Positions 45,400-57,300 of a DNA stretch of 64,000 nucleotides are shown one piece after another. The DNA lies in the NCBI GenBank assembly GCA_019916065.1, contig JAINTL010000046.1, positions 124,001-188,000 on the forward strand. The letters are read 5' to 3'. The stretch's first letter is position 1. Each line of letters opens with the position of its first letter. The stretch comes from Vitellaria paradoxa (taxonomy: Eukaryota; Streptophyta; Magnoliopsida; Ericales; Sapotaceae). A program made the position numbers and the translations under genes. The notes beneath the pieces are model-generated. The model did not search any database, had not been told where the DNA came from, and saw nothing but the letters and a program-made list of their open reading frames with translations.

Positions 45400-48300
45400 G
45401 TGAGGTTTTTCAATAATTCGGATATTAATTCAGACTTGTCCGTTTGGTCAATCTAATCACAGGAAAATATTATAATTTCTCTGAATAAAAGATACACTAC
45501 TATCATATACCTCTTAGGTATATTTCTAACAGAGGGAAAATAGAATTGTCATCAAATTTCTTTCACTCTCCTTTATTTGTGTGAGAGAGCGCATCACCAC
45601 CAGGCGGAGGGATTTTGGTATGAACACCGTACCGAATTGCTAATGATACAAGTTGCTTTAATCCCTATGTGTTTTTGACTTATCTTCCATAATATTTTCT
45701 AGTACGTATCAGACAATATTAATAACAAAAATAAAATTAATAAATAAAAAATAAAATTACGGTTGTATTTACTTTGCTTTTTTATTTTTTCTTTCTATTT
45801 TTATTTTTTATTTTCTGTTTTGACATTCTTGTTCTAAGAATATCAAAAACAAATTTGATTTAACATAACATTTTTCTATTCTATGTATTTTGAAATTCTC
45901 TTTTTTTTTTTTTTTTGAGTCAAAAGGATTCAAAATAATTTTTGATCATTTTGCATTTTATGTATTAATTTATCTTTTTATTTTTTGAAATTATTTTTTT
46001 AACACAAGTGGTCAAATACATTTTGAATTTATTTTTTAATAATGTAAAATAAAAAATAGATTCAAAAAAAATATACAAATCAACATTACGATGTTTACAA
46101 TCCGTTTAAAAAATATTCATCTCTTAAAATTGATTTAATTTGATATGATAAATAAAATTTTGTGTTTGAAACATGAATTGAATTTAAGAATTGAATTGAT
46201 TTGATTTAAAAGAAATACTAAATTTAATCATATTACTAGTAAATAGAAAAATATGATATGTAAGAAAAAATTTGTGCACTTGCTTAAATAATTTAAGAAA
46301 ATAATTAATTCTCGTCAAATTTATTGTTTTGAATTGAATTTTAAATGATATAAAAATTTTAAAATTTAAGTTATGAAATGAAATCAAATTTAATTTATAA
46401 AATTTTATTTTAAATCTAAATTTAAAAATTAGGAGGAATTATTATCAAATGAAATGAAGTAATATCAAATTTGCCATACGGAGTGTTAGAAATTTCATGG
46501 TCAAATAGGACAAGCCAGGGAGCAAATGATGCCTGGAAATGTGGGATCGTTCTTTAATTACTGCTAGTTTCCACAAATTTTTTGTGTTTCTTGATTTCTC
46601 TTATTGGTTTGGTAACCTATTTTTTTTTTTCTTTTGCTTTAATTTGAAAAATGCAGGCTTTTCAATAATAAAATTGTGGCGGAAGATTTTGGGCTGTAAG
46701 TAATCTCCATTTTTTCATCTATACTTGTTTAACTCAATCCAAGGGCGATTTGCCAAAATTAATATGAAGGGGAAAAATGAGTACTGCTATGATATTTGCC
46801 AAAGTTGAAGGGAAAACAAGAAAAAAAAAATATTATAAAAATGCCCCTAGTTATTTGGTTCAACCATGGGTCCAAACTAGTGATGCTATATATATTTGGA
46901 ATGTGAATTTGTGGAAAGACCTGAAAAAGTAAGGAAAACTTTTAAGAAATAAAGTGAAAAAAATGAAATTTATTTAATTTTCTGGATTTAGTTAGAAAAA
47001 ATAAAAGAAGAAAAATGTTAAAAAATAAAATGAAATTAGTTTAATTTTTTGGATTGAGTTAGAAAAAAGAAAGATAACTCGTAAATATTTATCAAAAAAT
47101 TTAATTTTTAATTAGTTAAGTATAATAAAATAAAAAAAATTAATTTCATCGTATTTTTACTCTCCCTCCCCCTCACAAATCCACGTTCAAAACATGGCAT
47201 AAGGTGTGCCGGAATTTCTCTTTTCAGTAACTAGACCATTGAGTAATAAGATTTGAAGATGACCGCGTCTTTTAATGTCAATGTAGTATAAATAAAACAG
47301 AAGTTTAATTATTTTTGTATCAAGTAGCTCAATTTCATCTAAGTTCAAAAAATCATAATATTAAAATATATAAATATACTAATATATTGGGGAGATGATA
47401 ATTAATATACTCTACTTTTTAATTTCTTACACTCCATTTCCTTTTATAATGAATATTAATTTTTAGAATGTGAAAAGTTAAAAATAAAGTGTATTTACCA
47501 TTTTTCATAATAATATGCATTTATGATTGTAATATTTTTGTTTAGTAATTTACAACCCAAAGCACTTGTTAAATTATCCTGCAATGCTTGAATAGGAGTT
47601 GAGATAGGATGGAAATATAAAATATATATAACCAATTAATTAACCATGCTATACGATTTATTCGTATATATATGAATGTGTATGTATAAACCTATCATGA
47701 ATACCTTTCATGATATTTCTTTTGAGATCTTATAATATTTATTTGAGATCTTGTTTAATAAAAAAATATGTTTAGATTTATACTTTAATGGTAACAAAAG
47801 AATATAAGGGTAACTTAGCATTAGATACATATTATATACTAATAAAAATGGCACATGAATTTGGTCGTATGCAAAGGGTATATGCGCACACATATCCTTC
47901 ATGATGTTTGATTTGTGGTCTTTCATTCATAAAAGGCATCTTTAAATTTATATTTTCATGAATAACCGTAAATATGAAGGTAAAATTGTTATCGGATACA
48001 AATAAAAATAGGATAAAAACTTAATCAAAAATATATTTCAAAATATGAATTTATTCATCCAGTAAAAAAAATATAAAAAAATTATATATTATTTATAAGA
48101 CAAGCTAATATCCATCCGTAATATTTTTAATAATAAGTACATATAAAAAAAATCACGAAGAAAATCATGCGGCTTTGTGAAAATAGTACTTAGTTTTATA
48201 ACAAAAATTTATCAAAAATTTATTTTGATAAATTTTTTGTTATTCCAAATAGCAACACTAGAGAGAGGTGAATAGGATTACTTAAAAATTTTGTAATAAA

Positions 48301-51300
48301 AATTTCAACCTTAAAACAAATATGTCAAGATGAATATAAAATGCACCAAAAAAAATTGTTTAATATTTGTGAATGAAGAGTGAGTGCTAGTGTTTGCAAT
48401 AAATATAAAGAGAAGGGAAGAAAAGCAAACACAATCGATTTATAGTGGTTCGGCTTCAATGTTGCCTACGTCCACTCCCCAAGGCTTTCCTTAAGATTTT
48501 TCTACTATTCTTTGAAGAGCTTATTATACACTAGCTTCCCAAGGTGCTAGAAACCTTTTCTAAGTGATTTTATCCCCAAATCACTCACACAAGTCTCTCT
48601 CAAAGAAAGTCTCTTGTTTTGGTTCTAACACTTGAACCAAAACCAACAAGAGCTCACACAACTTTCACAAATTAAAAGCGCTTTAAATTTCCATTTCTTA
48701 CAACAACAATGATGAGTTTATAACTCAATCAAATAAAAAAAAAACTCTCATAAGTTGAATATGAAAGATGAAGCGCAAATGTGAGAAGAAATCACTCTAT
48801 GTTTGCAAAGATATGGAATTTCTTGTATCTCTTTGTAAGCACTTCTTTCTTGCCTTGTTCATCCCTTTGAATCTGAGTTTGAGACTCTATTTATAGATAA
48901 AAATCTCCAAATGGCCATTACAAAGTGAAAAGACACTTTTGCCCTTGAAAGAAATTGAATTTCCTTACTTCCAATGCTGTCTTTCAGATTCAGATTTTCT
49001 GAGATATATTTGTGACCATTTTTCACCCTCTGAACGTTCAAATCTGACATTGCCTCAGAGTAAAAACTTTGTAGATATATAAGTCAGTTATCACATGTCA
49101 AATTTTGAGATTCATCCAACAGTTAGATAGTCAGATATGGCTTCTGAATCGAGACCAGCTTATGATAGCCTTTTCTGACATTCTAAATCTGTGTTTCTAG
49201 TTTAAACTTCTGTTTCACCATGATAATTTTAGAATTAGAAGAAACTTAAACTACAAAAGTTGTAACTTTTTGAGTCTTCTTTTCACACACCAAAAATCAG
49301 AAATTTTTAAAGCTGTATAGTATGAGTTATGTCTCAAAAACTAAGACTAGCTCCAGAATCCAGAATTAAAATCTTTTCTGTAATGACTAATATTCCAACT
49401 CATGTTTTGACACCTTAACTTCAAATCCACAAAAATCTCCCTTCGGTAAAGTTGTAGATATGGAAGTCTAGTTTACTATATTAAAATTTCACGAAAATTT
49501 AACCGTTGGATCTTAAGATATCATCTATATACTAACACGTGTCTGATTTCTCTGTTTATCCGAGTTAACCTCTAGTTCAAATATTCATCTTGCTTTGATT
49601 TCTATTACTCCAAACTTTGAAATTCCTTTATTCCATCATCCAAATTATGTGAAAATATCTAAAAAATAATATCAATCTCTTCCAACTCTATTATCTTGAA
49701 TCTATCAAATGAATTGTAACATTTCATACAATGTCTATTTGAAAATTAATTGTGAAAATTTAATTCAATGTTTGTTATCATCAAAATCAATTATAAAACT
49801 AACTTTATAAACCTTGGGCCAACATTTTTATTTATAGAATGATTACCTACAATTATACCACTTAATTTTGTTATATTTTGGAAGAGTATGAGCGCCACCT
49901 ACTTTCTGTTAATAGGGCTCATAGTAGCTTAATTCCGATTAGTTTGGCTAATTCCTTCTTATTTTTTTCACTGGCAATAGAATATAATTTTAATTATTTT
50001 AATTATATATATAATATATAATATCTATAATCTTGATTGGGCTTATAAATGAATTTAAACTTATATTTGTTTTAAACCCAAGGTTGAACAGAGGATATAT
50101 TCCTAGTACTTGGCATGGGTCGACCTAATCTAACCTACCCCAACACTTCAGTGTCGTGTCTTGAGACATTCCGACCCGACAATTATTTTACAAATTTAAT
50201 TTTTTTATTATTTTTTTAAATTTATTTACACTACATCAAAATTGATAATAAGTATAAATATTATTATGATCTTGAAGGTGGGATTCAATTAATTTCCTCA
50301 TTTATGATTGAAAAATTCCAATAATCTTGAAGGTGGGAACTCAATTAATTCCCCCATTTTGATTGAACAATTAGCCACAAATCTGTAATAATTATCAATA
50401 GAATTTGTTTATGTTTAAGATCAATTGGTTAATTATTTTAAGTTAAGTTATAATTAATTTATTTTAAATATATATATAATATTTAAAAATATTCAAAAAC
50501 ATAGAAGGTAGGTGGGTCAGGGTCAATCAGAGTTAGGGTTGGATATATATACTTGATTCCAACTTTACCTGACTTAATTTAATTTTCAAAAAAGTAATCA
50601 TAATTAGGGACAAATTAAGTCAGGTCGAGTCGATTTTTAGATCTAGTTAAGGTTAAATCGATTCATTTTACATGTTTATGTATATTCATGCATCAACCTA
50701 GCTCAAGTTCGAATACCCCTACTACAAGATAAATTCTCTTGGGTGGGATTGTGTGTAGACTCCTATTCTTCTTGTATCTCATTTTTTTGGCAATTAATGA
50801 ATAAAGTGAATTATAAACTTATAACTAACATGTTTTGTATGTTGTTGAGAGTGATAACATTAGACATAACAGAAATATTGTAACTTAAAAATAACATGAT
50901 TTAACCTATTTTAAAATAAATTAAATATTTAATATGTTTATTAAATATTAAAATATTTTAATATATATAAAAATAAAAAAAATAAGAATGTATATGGCAC
51001 GAGGTAATTAATGAATAGAATAAAGAAAATAAAAAGTTTTTAGGTCATTAAAGTGGATGAACAAGCCAATTAAATATTTAACTATCTTTCCACTAGTATT
51101 AGTCACCCTATATTTTGAGCAATTGTATTTTGTCAAAGTTCTAATTTTGTACAATCATTTGCATCAAATAAATAATTTTCAAGTAATATAATCTCATGAA
51201 ATATAATAACATTATAGATAAGATCCTATAATAGATCGCTAATGCTACACTTACACCCTTTTGTTTATACCTTACTGGTCATGACGGATCATGACCAGTA

Positions 51301-54300
51301 TAGTCTACTCAAAATCATTACAGTCGTTGGATGCCACTTTTTACGTGTGGCTGTGATGATTTTGAGTAGACTATACTAGTCATGACCTATCATGACTAGT
51401 ATGGTTTAAGAAGAGTATAAACAAAAGGATGTAACTGTAGCATTACTCATAATAGCTAGTATCACAAGAAACGACTGTGATGATTTTGAGTAGACTATAC
51501 TGGTCATGACCCGTCATGATCAGTAAAGTATAAGAAGAGTGTAAACAAAAGGGTATAACTGTAACATTACTCATAATAGATAGTATAACTGTAACATTAC
51601 TCATAATAGATAGTATCACAAGAAAAAATAAAATAAAATTAAGAGTCAGATAACCTGATATCTAAAGATAAACATGCGTCGCAAATTAAATGATGGAGAG
51701 TGTCTAATTTATGCACTAGTTATGAAGGAAATTTATTGCCTAGGATTTTCTTTATTATTATTAATGTATTTTTGGTAAGATCAGGTGTGGCAGGTTAGTC
51801 GCATTGCCTTGCCAGCGGATCCATAAAAAAAGATTCATTTCTTCTCCAAATGCATTGACACTTTCTTTTATTTAGTTGCTTCATTGCTTGTTCATATTGT
51901 CCTGGTAACATCACTCACTCTTCCTTTTACTAATCTTGTAGGGATTCGGTTTATCCTCACATTGCCAGGTATTGAAGGCATCTATCATCTCTCATTATTT
52001 ATATATTAAAATTTGTTTAAGGAATTGTAGATTTAAATTGTAACTTTATTTGGTCTCTCTACCAAGTAGTGAACTGGAATCCAATCTTTTAAAAGCAACT
52101 TTTGGTTAGCTAAAAATTTGAGATTCAATCACACATGCCTAAATTGAGAATTCACTAATTCTAATTTGTATATGTTAAACCTACAAATATTTTCCTGTGT
52201 TAAATTTATACTATCTTTGGAGTATAAATTTGTAGAAGAAAAGAAAAAATGAAAGGAAAATAAAATTAATAATTTGTGTAATTTTTGTATAGTTAAGGTA
52301 GTAAAAGTTAAACTTTATTGATAAATATCTATTTATTTTAATCTCATTTTTCTAACTTTATAATAAAATAAAATAAAATTGATTTTTAATTTCACTTCAT
52401 TTTGTATTCTAACAATTTCCCGTCACTTTTCTTTTTCCTCCATAAATCTATATTCCAAACATAGCCTTAGTTCTCTTTTTTTTTTTTTTTGAGTCAAAAA
52501 GGTTCAAAATAATTTTTGACCATTTTACATTTTATGTATTAATTTATTTTTTATTTTCTGAAATTATTTTTTTAACACAAGTGATCAAATACATTTTGAG
52601 TTTATTTTTTAATAATGTAAAATAAAAAATAAGTTCAAAACAAATATACAAATCAACATTACGATGTTTACAATCCGTTTAAAAAATATTCATCTCTTAA
52701 ATTGATTTAATTTGATATGATAAATAAAATTTTATGTTTGAAACATGCATTGAATTTAAAAATTGAATTAATTTGATTTAAAAGAAATACCAAATTTAAT
52801 CATATTACTAGTAAATAGAAAAATATGATATGTAAGAAAAAATTTGTACACTTGCTTAAATAATTTAATAAAATAATTAATTCTCGTCAAATTCATTGTT
52901 TTGAATAGGATTTTAAATGATATAAAAATTTTAAAATTTAAGTTATGAAATGAAATTAAATTTAATTTATAAAATTTTATTTTAAATCCAAATTTAAAAA
53001 TTAGGAGGAATTATTATCAAATGAAATGAAGTAATATCAAATTTGCCATACGGAATGTTAGAAATTTCATGGTCAAATAGGACAAGCCAGGGAGCAAATG
53101 ATGCCTGTATCGTTCTTTAATTACTGCTAGTTTCCACAAATTTTTTGTGTTTCTTGATTTCTCTTATTGGTTTGGTAACCTATTTTTTTTTATTTTAATT
53201 TGAAAAATGCGGGCTTATATCGCCAAAACAATATTTTGTACGGTGAGTAATCTCCCTTTCTCCATATATATTTGTTTAATTCAATCCAAGGGGGATTTGC
53301 CAAAATTAATATGCAGGGGAAAAATGAGTATTGCTACGATATTTGCCAAAGTTGAAGGGAAAACAAGAAAAAAAAATATTATAAAAATGCCCCTAGTTAT
53401 TTGGTTCAACCATGGGTCCAAACTAGTGATGCTATATATATTTGGAATGTGAATTTGTGGAAAGACCTGAAAAAGTAAGGAAAACTTTTAAGAAATAAAG
53501 TGAAAAAAATGAAATTTATTTAATTTTCTGGATTCAGTCAGAGAAAATAAAAGAAGAAAAATGTTAAAAAATAAAATGAAATTAGTTTAATTTTTTTGGA
53601 TTGAGTTAGAAAAAAGAAAGATAACTCGTAAATATTTATCAAAAAATTTAATTTTTAATTAGTTAAGTATAATAAAATAAAAAAAAATTAATTTCATCGT
53701 ATTTTTACTCTCCCTCCCCCTCACAAATCCACGTTCAAAACATGGCATAAGGTGTGCCCGAATTTCTCTTTTCAGTAACTAGACCATTGAGTAATAAGAT
53801 TTGAAGATGACCGCGTCTTTTAATGTCAATGTAGTATAAATAAAACAGAAGTTTAATTATTTTTGTATCAAGTAGCTCAATTTCATCTAAGTTCAAAAAA
53901 TCATAATATTAAAATATATAAATATACTAATATATTGGGGAGATGATAATTAATATACTCTACTTTTTAATTTCTTACACTCCATTTCCTTTTATAATAA
54001 ATATTAATTTTTAGAATGTGAAAAGTTAAAAATAAAATGTATTTACCATTTTTCATAATAATATGCATTTATGATTGTAATATTTTTGTTTAGTAATTTA
54101 CAACCCAAAGCACTTGTTAAATTATCCTGCAATGCTTGAATAGGAGTTGAGATAGGATGGAAATATAAAATATATATAACCAATTAATTAACCATGCTAT
54201 ACGATTTATTCGTATATATATGAATGTGTATGTATAAACCTATCATGAATACCTTTCATGATATTTCTTTTGAGATCTTATAATATTTATTTGAGATCTT

Positions 54301-57300
54301 GTTTAATAAAAAAATATGTTTAGATTTATACTTTAATGGTAACAAAAGAATATAAGGGTAACTTAGCATTAGATATATATTATATACTAATAAAAATGGC
54401 ACATGAATTTGGTCATATGCAAAGTGTATATGCGCACACATATCCTTCATGATGTTTGATTTGTGGTCTTTTATTCATAAAAGGTATCTTTAAATTTATA
54501 TTTTCATGAATAACCGTAAATATGAAGGTAAAATTGTTATCAGATACAAATAAAAATAGGACATAAACTTAATCAAAAATATATTTCAAAATATGAATTT
54601 ATTCATCGAGTAAAAAAATATATCTATTATTTATAAGACAAGCTAATACTCATCCGTAATATTTTTAATACTAAGTACATATAAAAAAAAATCACGAAGA
54701 AAATCATGTGGCTTTGTGAAAATAGCACTTAGTTTTATAACAAAAATTTATTTTGATAAATTTTTATTTATAGAATGATTACCTACAATTATACCACTTA
54801 ATTTTGTCATATTTTGGAAGAATATGGGGTCCACCTACTCTCTGTTAATAGGGCTCATAGGCTCTCCCAAACGACAATGTAAATTCTTTTGGTTGAGTCC
54901 TTATCCTTGTCATCTTTCACTTTCTTGATAAATAATAAATAATAAATAAAATAAATTATAAGTTAACAGGGCCATAGGCTCCCCAAAACTAGCCAGATTT
55001 GATTATGGTGGCTGAATTCCGCTTAGTTTGATTATTTTACTGGCAATGGAATATAATTTTAATTATTTTTATTTTATAAATAATATGCAACCTTTATAAT
55101 CTTAATTGGGCGTACAAACGTATTTAAATTTATATATTTATTTCAAAATCGAGGTTGAACAGAGGACATACTCCGAATACTAGGTATGTAACCCGACCTA
55201 ATCTATCCTCTACACCTTTGTATCGTGCCTTGAGGTTGACCCTGATCTTACAAATTTAACGTTATTTATATTATTTTTTATAAATTTATTTATACTACAC
55301 CAAAATAGACAATAAATACGAATCTTGTTATGATCTTGAAGGCGAAGATTCAATTAATTCTCCTATTTATAATTGAAAAACTTCCAATAATTATGAAGGT
55401 GAAAACTCAATTAATTCTTCCATTTTGATTGAAAATTTCGTCACAAATCTGCAATAATTATTAATAGAATTTGTTTATTTTTAAGACCAATTGGTTAATT
55501 ATTTTATTATAAATTTAGTTATAGTTAATTTATTTTAAAAATACATATAAAAAAATTAAAAAGATATTAAAAAAATACATAAGTAGTTGGGTCATGTCAG
55601 AGTTAGGGTCGAATGTGCTTGACTCCAACCTACCCGACCAAACCTGATTTTCATAAGAACGGTTAAGATTAAGGACAAATTGGGCTAGATCGACGTAATT
55701 TTTAGATTGAGTTAAGATCAAGTCGGCTCATTTTACCTGTTTACCTAGTATTTATGTATGAACCTAACTCAAGTTTGATTACCCCTACTACAAGGTAAAT
55801 TCTCTTGGGTGAGATCGTTTGTAGACTCCTAATCTTCTTATATTTTATTTTTTTGGCAAATAATAAATAGCGTGAATTATAAACTTACAATCAACATACT
55901 GGGTATCTTGTTGAGAGTGCTAACATTATACACAATAGAAATATTGTAACTCAAAAATAAAATGAGTTAACCTAATTTAAAATAAATTAAATATTTAATA
56001 TGTTTATTAAATATTAAAATATTTCAATATAAAAATAAATAAATTTGAGGATGTATATGGCACAGGGTAATCAATGAATGAAATAAAGAAAATAAAAGGT
56101 TTAGGTCATTAAAGTGGATAGACAGTCCAAATATTTAACTATATATTTTGCCACTCGTATTAGTTATCCCATATTTTGAGAAATTAAATTTCTTTAGAGT
56201 TCTAATTTTGTATACTTGAATGAAATTAGATTTTGTGAAATCATATTGAATATTTGACGATACATTCCGTACCTTGTTAAAGAATCGATTCTTGTTTACC
56301 AACTACACATTGTCTAACCAAATTCAATTCTCTCTCGATACCTTTCCCAAAAAATTCGATTCGTGCGGATTCTTTCCCCAACTAATCATTTGCATCAAAT
56401 AAATGATTTTCAATTAATACAATCCTAGCCATCTCTCATGCACATCCTCTAAATAAAAATAGTCATGCACAAGAGAACATATATTTGTTTATGAAATATT
56501 ATGTTAATTAGCTAGGATATAGTATTTTGTTTTTAATTTTTATTTTATCTCTCATAAAATATGAATAGCATTATAGATAAGATCCTATAATAGATAGTAT
56601 CACAATAAAAAATAAAATAAAATTAAGAGTCAAACAACCTGATACTTGAACATGCTTACCAAATTAAACGAGGGAGATTGTCTAATTTATGCATTAGTTA
56701 TGAAGGGAATTTATTGCCTAGGTTTTTCTTTATTATTATTAATGTATTTTACGTAAGATCACGTGTTGCCTTGCCAGCGGATCCATAAAAAAGATTCATT
56801 TCTTCTCCAAATTGACACTTTCTTCTATTTAGTCGCTCCATTACTTGTTCATATTGTCCTTACGATGTCACTCACTTTTCCTTTTACTATCTTGTAGGGG
56901 CTCTGTATATCCTCACCTGGGCAGGTATTGAAGGCATCTATCATCTCTCATTATTTATATATTAAAATTTGCTTAAGAAATTGAAAATTTAAATTGTAAC
57001 TTTATTTGGCCTCTCTCTCAACTGAACTGGAACCCGATCTTGAAAAAGCAATATTTGGTTAGCTAAAAATTTGAGATCCAATCACACACGCCCATATTGA
57101 GAATTCACTAATTCTAACTTATTTATGTTAAACCTACCAATATTTTTCCAGATTAAACTTATGCTATATTTAGAGTATGTATTTGTGGAAGAAAAGGAAA
57201 AATGAAAGGAAAATAGAATTAAAATTTTATACAATTTTTGTACACTTAATTAAGTAAAAATTAAATTTTTTAATATATGCTTATTTATTTTAATCTTGTT

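Larger units (their letters stand above)
45897..52471. repeat. Tandem duplication, copy 1 (6.6 kb with insertions)
   Basis: It matches 52472-57423 along its length in direct orientation, starting at GAGTCAAAAAGGxTTCAAAATAAT after poly-T. It is longer because of a solo LTR (48238-49824) and a MULE-like MITE region (51231-51606), both absent from copy 2. It carries exon 2 and exon 3a of the receptor-kinase gene. The rest is intronic. Confidence 0.9.
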
